This document shows, one piece after another, positions 21,892 through 28,734 of a DNA stretch of 28,734 nt. A program made the position numbers and the translations under genes. Numbering within the stretch: the stretch's first letter is position 1; every line of letters starts with the position of its first letter. Below the pieces are notes generated by a model. The model saw only the letters and a program-made list of their open reading frames with translations. It searched no databases and was not told the DNA's origin. Source of the stretch: Streptomyces chattanoogensis (GTDB lineage: Bacteria; Actinomycetota; Actinomycetes; Streptomycetales; Streptomycetaceae); contig NZ_LGKG01000179.1 in assembly GCF_001294335.1 (NCBI RefSeq), positions 1 through 28,734 of the forward strand, given 5' to 3'.

Positions 21892-23268
21892 TCACCTCAC
21901 CTCCCGGCTGATCGGCTGCGGATCGGGTGGCACATCCCGTAGCCGGGGACGTCCCGGCTGGTGCAGCAGCAGCGCGCACGCCGCCGCCACCATCGATGTG
22001 CCACCGGCCAGCGCATAGGCGCCGTTGTATCCCCAGGCGCCGACCGCCATCGAGCCCAGCCCGCCGCCGAACAGGCCGCTGACCAGCTTTCCGCTGTAGA
22101 CCAGTCCGTAATGGGTGGCGTTGTGGTTCTCGCCGAAGTAGTCCGGGGTCAGCGCCGCGAACAACGGGTAGAACGCGCCGCCGCCGAATCCCGAGAGGAA
22201 GGCGAAGAACAGGAAGAGCCCTTGGCTGTGGAGGGTGCCGGCCCAGATCACACCGAATTGCGCCAGCCCCAGGACAACGATGACGCACACCAGGGTCGGC
22301 TTTCGTCCCCACAGATCGGACAGCCAGCCCATCGCGGCCCGTCCGACACCGTTGATGACGGACATCACGCCCATCGACGAGGCGGCGACCAGCGGGCCGA
22401 AGCCGACTTCCCTGGCGAAATCCACCTGGAAGGAAATCCCGAAGATCGAGACCCCGGCGGTCAGGACGAAGGTGACCCACATCAGCGGGAGCATTCCGCT
22501 CCGGATGGCTTCCTTGGGGGTGAACTGCCGCACCGCGGGCGGATTTCTCGAACGGAGCCGTGAGCTCGGGGGAGGGGCGATACCGGCGGGCCACCAGTTC
22601 TTCGGCGGATCCTTGAAGAACCAGGCGCAGACGCACACCACCAGAAGGATGTACACGCCGATGAGGTCCAGCATCTCGGCGTAATTGCCGGTGTCGAAGC
22701 TGTAGGTGAAGAGAAAGATGAAGGGCACCGCGCCGTACGCGAATCCGCCGTTCACCCATCCCGTCCTCGCGCCCCGCCGCTCGGGGAACCACTTGCCGAC
22801 CATATTGATGCATGTGGCATAGACGAGCCCGGACCCGACGCCGCCGACCACGCCGAAGCCGCAGAGGGCCAGGAACACCGTGTCCAGATGAGCGAGCGCG
22901 ACAAAGCCGATGAGGCAGAGCGCCGCCCCGAGGAACATCGCCTTACGGGCGCTCAGCATGCCCCGCTCGCGCAGCCAGCCGGCCGGAAAGGCGATACCCG
23001 CCTGGAAGAAGACCCAGACGCTCAGAATCCAGAAGGTGTCGCTCTGCGTCCAGTGATGGGCCCCCGAGAGGGTGTCCTGTGCCGAACCGTATGCGTACTC
23101 CGAAACGCTGATGGCCATCATGGCGACCCACGGCAGATACACCATCAGCTTGCGGGAATGGCCGAGCAGCTCCCGGTCCGTCTCGCCGGTGCGATAGACA
23201 CGGCCGTTGCCGGCCGTGACGTCCCGCAACGCGGCCGCCGTCGGACGCCGTTCCCTGTCTGCGCTCAT
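21892..23268 (-). CDS. Oxalate/formate antiporter-type (OFA) MFS transporter
   Basis: A 458-aa twelve-helix MFS protein of the OFA family, whose founder OxlT exchanges oxalate for formate. Markers include GFGVVGGVGSGLVYATCINMV (about 137-157), GKWFPERRGARTGWVNGG (loop 4-5), and two buried basic residues at places expected for the OxlT pair: Arg310 in INGVGRAAMGW and Lys394 in GLVYSGKLVSG (OxlT Arg272 and Lys355). ATG 23268 has AAAGGGGAT upstream. It starts 24 nt after the frc stop and is the last gene of the operon. Import of oxalate with formate export, or simple uptake, is the expected role. Confidence 0.93.
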   Translation of the reverse strand: MSADRERRPTAAALRDVTAGNGRVYRTGETDRELLGHSRKLMVYLPWVAMMAISVSEYAYGSAQDTLSGAHHWTQSDTFWILSVWVFFQAGIAFPAGWLRERGMLSARKAMFLGAALCLIGFVALAHLDTVFLALCGFGVVGGVGSGLVYATCINMVGKWFPERRGARTGWVNGGFAYGAVPFIFLFTYSFDTGNYAEMLDLIGVYILLVVCVCAWFFKDPPKNWWPAGIAPPPSSRLRSRNPPAVRQFTPKEAIRSGMLPLMWVTFVLTAGVSIFGISFQVDFAREVGFGPLVAASSMGVMSVINGVGRAAMGWLSDLWGRKPTLVCVIVVLGLAQFGVIWAGTLHSQGLFLFFAFLSGFGGGAFYPLFAALTPDYFGENHNATHYGLVYSGKLVSGLFGGGLGSMAVGAWGYNGAYALAGGTSMVAAACALLLHQPGRPRLRDVPPDPQPISREVR

Positions 23269-23292
23269 CTCATCCCCTTTCGTGACGGTCCA

Positions 23293-24573
23293 TCAGATCA
23301 CCCCCGCCGCCCTGAGCCGCCGCAGCTCCGCGTCCCCGAGCCCCAGCTCACCCCCGTACACCTCGTCGTTGTGCTCGCCGAGCAGCGGCGAGCGGTCGAT
23401 CTCGACGGGGGAGTCGGACAGCTTCAGCGGCGAGCCGACGGTGGTGAAGGTCCCGCGCTGCGGATGCTCGACCTCGACGACCATCCCGTTGGCGGCCAGC
23501 GACGCATCCTCGACGATCTCCCTCGTCGAAAGGACCGGCCCACAAGGGATGTGGTGCGCATTCAGCCGTTCCAGCACCTCCCACTTGGGCAGCGTGCGGC
23601 TCCACTCCTCGATCAGCCGGAACAGCTTGGGCAGCCGGGGCAGCCGGGCCTCCGGCGTCGCCCACTCCGGGTCCTCGGCCAGCTCCGGCCGCCCGATCAG
23701 CTCGGTCAGCGGTCGCCAGCCGGCCGGCTGCACGATCACATAGACATAGTCGTTGGGCCCGCCGGGCGCGCACCGCACCGCCCACCCCGGCTGTCCGCCC
23801 CCGCTCGCATTCCCGCTGCGCGGCACCTCGTCCCCGAAATTCTCGTTCGGATACTCCGCCAACGGCCCGTGCGCCAGGCGCTGTTGGTCGCGCAGCTTGA
23901 CGCGGCACAGATTGAGCACCGCGTGCTGCATCGCCACCTGGACCCGCTGCCCCCGGCCGGTGCGCTCGCGCTGGTAGAGCGCTGCGAGGATCCCGGCGAC
24001 GCAGTGCACACCCGTCCCCGAGTCGCCGATCTGCGCGCCGGTCGCGAGCGGCGGCCCGTCCTCGAAACCGGTCGTCGCCATCGCCCCGCCCATCGCCTGC
24101 GCCACCACCTCGTACGCCTTGAAACCGGTGTACGGGCCGTCGCCGAAGCCCTTGACCGAGGCGTAGACGATCCGCGGATTGATCTCCCGGACGCGCTCCC
24201 AGGTGAAGCCCATCCGGTCCACCGCGCCCGGCCCGAAGTTCTCCACCAGGACGTCGCTGCGCCGGATCAGCTCCGCCAGCAGCTCCTTCCCGCGCTCCGT
24301 CTTGGTGTTGAGGGTGATGCTGCGCTTGTTGCAGTTGAGCATCGTGAAGTAGAGGGAGTCGACGTCGGGGAGGTCGCGCAGCTGCCGGCGCGTGATGTCA
24401 CCGGTGGTCGCCTCCAGCTTGATCACATCCGCGCCCAGCCAGGCGAGCAGCTGGGTGGCGGACGGACCGGACTGCACATGGGTCATATCGAGGACCCGTA
24501 TGCCGTCGAGGGCCTTGCCCTGGTGAGCCGTGTTGCCGTGAGTGCCGTCGTGAGCCGTGGTCATGGCCATCAT
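23293..24573 (-). CDS. frc: Formyl-CoA:oxalate CoA-transferase (class III, CaiB/BaiF)
   Basis: A 426-aa class III CoA-transferase that moves CoA from formyl-CoA to oxalate, giving oxalyl-CoA and formate. Similarity to Oxalobacter FRC and E. coli YfdW is visible along the whole length: THVQSGP (Gln34 = FRC Gln17), [35 protein letters not shown] with the catalytic Asp184 (= Asp169), and [14 protein letters not shown]. Gln64 occupies the FRC Trp48 position, as in YfdW. Ser257 replaces the first Gly of the tetra-glycine loop (SGGGQPGW). The start ATG overlaps the upstream stop codon in TGATG, so translation is coupled; ATG 24564 is also possible. Confidence 0.95.
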   Translation of the reverse strand: MMAMTTAHDGTHGNTAHQGKALDGIRVLDMTHVQSGPSATQLLAWLGADVIKLEATTGDITRRQLRDLPDVDSLYFTMLNCNKRSITLNTKTERGKELLAELIRRSDVLVENFGPGAVDRMGFTWERVREINPRIVYASVKGFGDGPYTGFKAYEVVAQAMGGAMATTGFEDGPPLATGAQIGDSGTGVHCVAGILAALYQRERTGRGQRVQVAMQHAVLNLCRVKLRDQQRLAHGPLAEYPNENFGDEVPRSGNASGGGQPGWAVRCAPGGPNDYVYVIVQPAGWRPLTELIGRPELAEDPEWATPEARLPRLPKLFRLIEEWSRTLPKWEVLERLNAHHIPCGPVLSTREIVEDASLAANGMVVEVEHPQRGTFTTVGSPLKLSDSPVEIDRSPLLGEHNDEVYGGELGLGDAELRRLRAAGVI

Positions 24574-26255
24574 CACTTGTACATGGTCTGGTTCATGGTT
24601 CCGGGGGCGTAGGCGTCCGGATCGATCCAGACATTGACCAGCGACGGTTTGCCCGACTCGCGGGCGCGCCGCAGCGCCGGGCCGATGTCTGCGGGGTCGC
24701 GGACCTCCTCGCCGTAGCCCCCGAGGATCCGGGCGAACCTGTCGTACGGCACGTCCCCGAGGGTGTTGCCGACCCGCTCCCGTTCCGCCCCGTACCTGGC
24801 CTTCTGGCCGTAACGGATCTGATTCATCGAGGAGTTGTTGCCGACGATCCCGACGAACGGCAGGCCGTAGCGGACCAAGGTCTCGAAGTCCCAGCCGGTG
24901 AGGCTGAACGCGCCGTCCCCGAAGAGGGCGACCACTTCCTTGTCGGGACGGGCCTGCTTGGCGGCGAGGACGAAGGGGATCCCGACGCCGAGGGTGCCCA
25001 GCGGCCCCGGATCCATCCAGTGGCCGGGCGACCTGGGCTGGACGACCTGCCCGGAGAAGGTGACGATGTCCCCGCCGTCCCCGATGTAGACCGAGTCCTC
25101 GGTCAGAAAGTCATTGATCTCGCTGACCAGGCGGTACGGATGGATCGGGGTGGCGTCCGAGCGCAGCTGCGGCAGCCGCTTCCCGACGGCGGCCAGCTCG
25201 GCCGCCCGCAGCTCCTCCCGCCACTCCTTGCGCTTGCCCGCACCGCCGTTCAGCCGCCCGGACGCGGCTTCGGCGACGGCCGCCAGCACCAGTGACGCGT
25301 CCCCGACGATGCCCAGGTCGATGTCACGGTTCTTGCCCACCGTCCGGTAGTCCAGGTCGATCTGGACGACGGTCGCCGCGGGGGAGAGGCGCTTGCCGTA
25401 GCCCATCCGGAAGTCGAAGGGCGTGCCGACGACCACGATCAGGTCGGCATGGGCGAAGGCGTGGCGGCGGGAGAGCTGGAAGTGGTGCGGATCGCCGGGC
25501 GGCAGCGTGCCGCGGCCCGCGCCGTTCATGTACGCGGGGACGTCGCAGGTCCGCACGAGCTCCGTCGCCGCGTCCGTGGCCCGGGTCGTCCACACCTGAC
25601 TGCCCAGCAGAATCACCGGTTTCTCGGCCCGTACGAGGAGATCGGCGAGCCGTTCCACCGCCTCCGGGTCGCCGGCCGAGCGGGTCGAGGCGCGATAGCG
25701 CCCGGCCTGCGGAATCCGGGCCTGCTCGCGCGGCACCCTGGCGTCCAGTACGTCCCGGGGGATCTCCAGGAACGACGGGCCCGGCGCGCCGTGGAAGCAC
25801 TCGCGGAACGCCATCGAGACCATGTCGGCGGCGCGCGCGGTCTCCGGGACGGTGGCGGCGAACTTGGTGATCGGCGCCATCATGTCGACGTGGGGGAGGT
25901 CCTGCAGCGAGCCCATCTTGTGCTGGCCGCGCGTGCCCTGCCCCCCGATCAGCAGCATCGGAGACTCGGCGCGCAAGGCGTTGGCCACCCCGGTGACCGC
26001 GTCCGTGGTGCCGGGCCCCGCGGTGACCACCGCACAGCCGGGCCGGCCGGTGATCCGGGCATGGCCGTCCGCGGCGTGCGCGGCGACCTGCTCATGCCGG
26101 ACGTCGATGACCTCGATGCCCTCGTCGGCGCAGCCGTCGTAGATATCGATGATGTGGCCGCCGCAGAGGGTGTAGATGACGTCGACCCCCTCCGCCTTGA
26201 GCGCTTTGGCGACCAAGTGCCCACCGGAGATGAGGCCTTGTGCGTGGTCGGGCAT
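24573..26255 (-). CDS. ThDP-dependent lyase/decarboxylase, IlvG-like, in the oxalyl-CoA decarboxylase position
   Basis: A 560-aa ThDP enzyme. The catalytic Glu55 is in [11 protein letters not shown], and the ThDP/Mg motif runs from GDG (446-448) to NN (473-474). By position after oxalyl-CoA formation it should decarboxylate oxalyl-CoA to formyl-CoA. But the sequence resembles Mycobacterium IlvG-type acetolactate-synthase-like proteins ([22 protein letters not shown]). The Oxc residues Tyr120-Glu121-Glu122 correspond to Leu117-Gln118-Asp119, and the C-terminal Ser-x-Arg of Oxc is absent ([10 protein letters not shown]). Lyase activity on 2-hydroxyacyl-CoA is an alternative. ATG 26255 has AAGGGAAG about 11 nt upstream; the frame is open 162 nt further 5', but without homology. 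First gene of the operon with frc and the OFA transporter. Confidence 0.9.
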   Translation of the reverse strand: MPDHAQGLISGGHLVAKALKAEGVDVIYTLCGGHIIDIYDGCADEGIEVIDVRHEQVAAHAADGHARITGRPGCAVVTAGPGTTDAVTGVANALRAESPMLLIGGQGTRGQHKMGSLQDLPHVDMMAPITKFAATVPETARAADMVSMAFRECFHGAPGPSFLEIPRDVLDARVPREQARIPQAGRYRASTRSAGDPEAVERLADLLVRAEKPVILLGSQVWTTRATDAATELVRTCDVPAYMNGAGRGTLPPGDPHHFQLSRRHAFAHADLIVVVGTPFDFRMGYGKRLSPAATVVQIDLDYRTVGKNRDIDLGIVGDASLVLAAVAEAASGRLNGGAGKRKEWREELRAAELAAVGKRLPQLRSDATPIHPYRLVSEINDFLTEDSVYIGDGGDIVTFSGQVVQPRSPGHWMDPGPLGTLGVGIPFVLAAKQARPDKEVVALFGDGAFSLTGWDFETLVRYGLPFVGIVGNNSSMNQIRYGQKARYGAERERVGNTLGDVPYDRFARILGGYGEEVRDPADIGPALRRARESGKPSLVNVWIDPDAYAPGTMNQTMYK

Positions 26256-26386
26256 GAGGCATCGCTTCCCTTCGTGAGGGGGCTGGATGGCCTTGAGCCT
26301 GAGCTTGAGCTTGGGGCGGGCCTGCTCGGGCCCGGTCGAGCTGGAGGCGCGTACCGCTGTTCCCCCTTTCTGGGCGCGCGGCGGAG

Positions 26387-26414
26387 AGATTGAATACAGC
26401 AGATTGCATACAGC
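26387..26414 (-). repeat. Tandem 14-bp repeats in the oxalate operon promoter
   Basis: On the minus strand, GCTGTATGCAATCT is followed directly by GCTGTATTCAATCT (one mismatch). Each contains CTGTAT, the half of the palindrome at 26428-26436. They overlap the predicted -10 region. Confidence 0.65.
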
Positions 26415-26427
26415 CAACAGTCGACGA

Positions 26428-26436
26428 ATACTGTAT
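26428..26436. promoter_or_regulatory. ATAC-T-GTAT palindrome upstream of the oxalate operon (candidate GntR site)
   Basis: A perfect 9-bp palindrome in an AT-rich patch, 173 nt upstream of the ThDP enzyme start. Its TACTGTA core matches the sites near fdhD and gntR. Confidence 0.55.
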
Positions 26437-26562
26437 AAATCCGTTATCTCTCATTGGCGTGCCTCTGTCCAGCGGACGCACGGTGGCCGAGCGCCGGCGG
26501 GCGGGAGCCTGCCTGTCCATCGGGCCGGCGACTCTCCGGCGGGCGGCGAGCCGCTCGGAACG

Positions 26563-26607
26563 GACGTTCAGGCCGACGGCCCAGGGGTGACGTCCAGGCC
26601 GACGGCC
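26563..26607 (+). repeat. 26-bp-period direct repeat
   Basis: Two copies of GACGTYCAGGCCGACGGCC (26563-26581 and 26589-26607) differ at one base, in the middle of the long intergenic region. Function unknown. Confidence 0.6.
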
Positions 26608-26864
26608 GGGCCCCGGCTGCTCGCGGGTGCGCCTGGCCTCGGCGCGGGGCAGGTGAGTGGCCGCTCGGGCGAACGCGCCGCATGCTTCACTGCACCCCAA
26701 GGCCGAACCAAGGGCCATGCGTCCGCACGGCCCCCTAGGCGTCCTCTATGACTCCCGCTCGTCCGGGGCCCCGGGCGGCGCCCTCCCCGGTGGTCCGCCC
26801 GCCCGCCCCGAGTGACACTCGCCATACCTGGCGCCGGACCGTCCCCCGGACCGCCACACCCCAC

Positions 26865-26876
26865 TACCGTCCAGTA
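26865..26876. promoter_or_regulatory. Imperfect palindrome upstream of the aldehyde dehydrogenase
   Basis: TACCGTCCAGTA has 4 of 6 symmetric pairs and lies 84 nt before the dehydrogenase start. It is of a type often bound by TetR proteins in actinomycetes, but no TetR gene is in the window. Confidence 0.25.
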
Positions 26877-26959
26877 ACAAGGTTCCCCGAGAGCCGCCGA
26901 GATCCACCCGAGCGCCACCACCCTGCCCCTCCGGCCGTGCACCGAGAGCGGAGACACAG

Positions 26960-28537
26960 ATGGCACCGATGGCACCGACCCCCGAAACCCCTGCCACCCC
27001 GAGCACCCTCACCCTCAAACCCGGAACGTCCTGGCAGGACGCCTGGCAGCGCAGCCTGGCCGCCGCCCCCGAGGCGTTCCGCGAGGACCATGTCCGTAAC
27101 CTCTGGGCCGCCGCCTGGCACTCGGACGGCTCCCCGTTGCCCGCGACCAGCCCGGTGGACGGCACCCCCATCGCCGGTCCGCCCCGCCTCGATGCGGCCG
27201 CCGCCCGGGACGCCGTACGCGCCTCTCTTGACCAGCACCGCACCTGGCGCCACGTGCCCCTCCCCGAACGCAAGGCACGCATCGGCGCCACCCTCGACGC
27301 CCTCACCGAACACCGCGAACTTCTCGCCCTGCTCCTCGTATGGGAAATCGGCAAGCCCTGGAAACTCGCCCAGGCAGACGTCGACCGCGCCATCGACGGC
27401 GTCCGCTGGTACGTCTCCGAAATCGACCGCATGCTCACCGACCGGTCGCCACTCCCCGGTCCGGTCAGCAACATCGCCAGCTGGAACTACCCCATGTCGG
27501 TCCTGATCCACGCGATGCTGGTCCAGGCCCTGGCCGGCAACGCTGTCATCGCCAAAACCCCCACCGACGGCGGTCTGTCCTGCCTCACGCTCGCCTGCGC
27601 CCTCGCGGCCCGCGAGGGCGTCCCGGCAACCCTCCTCAGCGGCAGCGGAAGCGAACTCTCCCCCTCCCTCGTCCGCGCCCCCGAAATCGACTGTGTCTCC
27701 TTCGTCGGCGGTCGCGACACCGGCGCCCGTGTCGCCACCGCCGTCGCCGACCTCGGCAAACGCCACATCCTCGAACAAGAGGGCCTCAACACCTGGGCCA
27801 TCTGGCACTACACCGACTGGGAAGCCCTGACCCCTCTCCTCCACAAGACCTTCGACTACGCCAAACAGCGCTGCACCGCCTACCCCCGCTTCGTCGTCCA
27901 GCGCGATGCCTTCGCCGACTTCCTCACGGCCTATCTCCCGGCCGTACGCGCCATCCGCTTCGGCCACCCCCTGGCCGTAGCCGCCCCGGACGACCCCCTG
28001 CCCGCCCTCGACTACGGCCCCCTCATCAACGCCGCCAAGGCCAAGGAACTCGCGGACCTGACCACGGAGGCCATCTCCCGCGGCGCCGTCCCCCTCCACC
28101 GCGGCGACCTGGCCGCCGGCCACTTCCTCCCCTCCCAGGACACCTCCGCCTACCTTCCCCCCACCACCCTCCTGTCCCCACCGCCGTCCTCCCCCCTCCA
28201 CCACGCAGAGCCCTTCGGCCCCGTCGACACCATCGTCCTGGTCGACACGGAGGCGGAGCTGCTGGCCGCCATGAACGCCAGCAACGGCGCCCTGGTCGCC
28301 ACCCTCTCCACCGACGACCCCGATACCTACGCCCGCCTGGCCTCCCAGATCCGCGCCTTCAAGGTCGGCCACGGCAAACCCCGCTCCCGCGGCGACCGCG
28401 AGGAACTCTTCGGCGGCTTCGGCAACTCCTGGCGCGGCGCCTTCGTGGGCGGCGAACTCCTCGTACACGCGGTGACCGAGGGCCCACCCGCCGAGCGCCT
28501 CCCCGGCAACTTCCCGGACTACCACTTGCTGCCGTAA
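26960..28537 (+). CDS. Aldehyde dehydrogenase family protein, atypical
   Basis: A 525-aa NAD(P)-dependent aldehyde dehydrogenase. Visible: SWNYPM (175-180, Asn176), VIAKT with Lys199, FVGGRDTG, Glu272 in ILEQEGLN, and the nucleophile Cys305 in AKQRCTAYPR, followed by HAEPFGPV. All core catalytic residues remain, but the usual ELGGK motif reads EQEGL, so the cofactor or substrate pocket is altered. ATG 26960 has GGAG 7 nt upstream; a second in-frame ATG follows at 26969 because the first nine bases are duplicated. Codons favour C over G in third positions more than in neighbouring genes. It is divergent from the oxalate operon; a role with oxalate-related aldehydes such as glyoxylate is only speculation. 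Confidence 0.9.
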   Translation: MAPMAPTPETPATPSTLTLKPGTSWQDAWQRSLAAAPEAFREDHVRNLWAAAWHSDGSPLPATSPVDGTPIAGPPRLDAAAARDAVRASLDQHRTWRHVPLPERKARIGATLDALTEHRELLALLLVWEIGKPWKLAQADVDRAIDGVRWYVSEIDRMLTDRSPLPGPVSNIASWNYPMSVLIHAMLVQALAGNAVIAKTPTDGGLSCLTLACALAAREGVPATLLSGSGSELSPSLVRAPEIDCVSFVGGRDTGARVATAVADLGKRHILEQEGLNTWAIWHYTDWEALTPLLHKTFDYAKQRCTAYPRFVVQRDAFADFLTAYLPAVRAIRFGHPLAVAAPDDPLPALDYGPLINAAKAKELADLTTEAISRGAVPLHRGDLAAGHFLPSQDTSAYLPPTTLLSPPPSSPLHHAEPFGPVDTIVLVDTEAELLAAMNASNGALVATLSTDDPDTYARLASQIRAFKVGHGKPRSRGDREELFGGFGNSWRGAFVGGELLVHAVTEGPPAERLPGNFPDYHLLP

Positions 28538-28734
28538 CGGCCCGCCCGCCACCCACCGCGCACATCACCGCAGGCCAACGGGGGAGGGCAGCCCCTCCTC
28601 CCCGCCGCCGGCACCGCACGTTCCCGCTCCACTGCTCGGAGCGGGAACGCACGGCGCCGCACCAACAGACGCCCGGTGCCGCACCAAGGACACCCAGCGC
28701 CCCTTGGCCACCCACCCACCCACCTACCCACCCG
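28538..28734. other. Right-edge non-coding region
   Basis: It contains the terminator hairpin and two copies of GGYGCCGCACCAA (28653-28665 and 28675-28687, 22-bp period), then an ACCC simple repeat to the window edge (about 28710-28734). No gene is seen. Confidence 0.5.
28619..28649 (+). terminator. Hairpin terminator after the aldehyde dehydrogenase
   Basis: A 12-bp perfect stem (CGTTCCCGCTCC 28619-28630 with GGAGCGGGAACG 28638-28649) and a 7-nt loop, 81 nt after the stop codon. Confidence 0.75.

Larger units (their letters stand above)
26256..26959. other. Long 704-nt divergent intergenic region
   Basis: It separates the oxalate operon (minus) from the aldehyde dehydrogenase (plus). From left to right it holds a hexamer-like AAGCTC repeat in the operon leader (about 26289-26314), the tandem 14-mers and palindrome of the operon promoter, a 26-bp-period direct repeat, and a candidate operator before the dehydrogenase. 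On the minus strand TTGGCT (26414-26419) and TTCAAT (26391-26396) are 17 nt apart, a possible operon promoter. No convincing gene is seen. Confidence 0.6.

Noticed and set aside
26256..26417. 54-residue N-terminal extension of the ThDP enzyme
   Set aside because: It contains low-complexity Lys/Leu repeats, has no family homology, and overlaps the predicted promoter; a purine-rich ribosome-binding site supports the internal ATG.
26864..28552. Minus-strand open frame (562 codons) opposite the aldehyde dehydrogenase
   Set aside because: Gly/Val/Glu-rich antisense shadow; the plus-strand gene has intact catalytic motifs.
1..28734. Prophage, integrative element, CRISPR array, tRNA or insertion sequence
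   Set aside because: No integrase, transposase, cas gene, spaced identical repeats, tRNA-like cloverleaf or flanking direct repeats were seen on either strand.

Overview
The window is very GC-rich. Its codons strongly prefer G or C in the third position, and its genes lie close together on both strands with short hairpin terminators between them. The gene families (an MmyB-type XRE regulator, a Cfp30B-like double glyoxalase, a secreted GH33 sialidase with a LamG domain, a cladeE-type chorismate mutase) point to an actinomycete, most likely Streptomyces. I saw no tRNA, rRNA, CRISPR array, transposase or phage gene. It reads as ordinary chromosome with one metabolic island.

Left part (1-9.8 kb): the 3' part of an NAPE-PLD-type metallo-hydrolase; an AdiC-like APC permease; a SnoaL-like protein convergent with an MmyB-type regulator; a pterin-4a-carbinolamine dehydratase; a YihY/BrkB membrane protein divergent from a SAM methyltransferase; then, on the minus strand, a double VOC protein, an aldo/keto reductase and an unrecognised membrane protein. 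Middle (9.9-18.1 kb): a long-chain acyl-CoA ligase; a LysR regulator divergent from a bile-acid-symporter-like (YfeH type) transporter; the secreted sialidase; and an MDR-type quinone oxidoreductase divergent from a MarR regulator, with two matching operators between them.

Right part (18.1-28.5 kb): the most coherent system. On the minus strand a ThDP-dependent lyase/decarboxylase, a formyl-CoA:oxalate CoA-transferase (frc) and an oxalate/formate-type (OFA) MFS transporter form one operon, with a TGATG overlap and then a 24-nt gap. Nearby are a GntR/FCD regulator, fdhD (needed to activate formate dehydrogenase), an FAD monooxygenase and a chorismate mutase; an aldehyde dehydrogenase diverges from the operon. 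A motif with core ACWGT/CTGTAT occurs upstream of the operon, at the gntR promoter and upstream of fdhD. This suggests one regulon running from oxalate uptake to formate oxidation.

The notable twist is that the decarboxylase is not a canonical oxalyl-CoA decarboxylase. It resembles mycobacterial IlvG-type acetolactate-synthase-like proteins and lacks the Oxc active-site signatures (Tyr-Glu-Glu loop, C-terminal Ser-x-Arg), although its partner Frc is unmistakable. This is my best candidate for a little-described system here.
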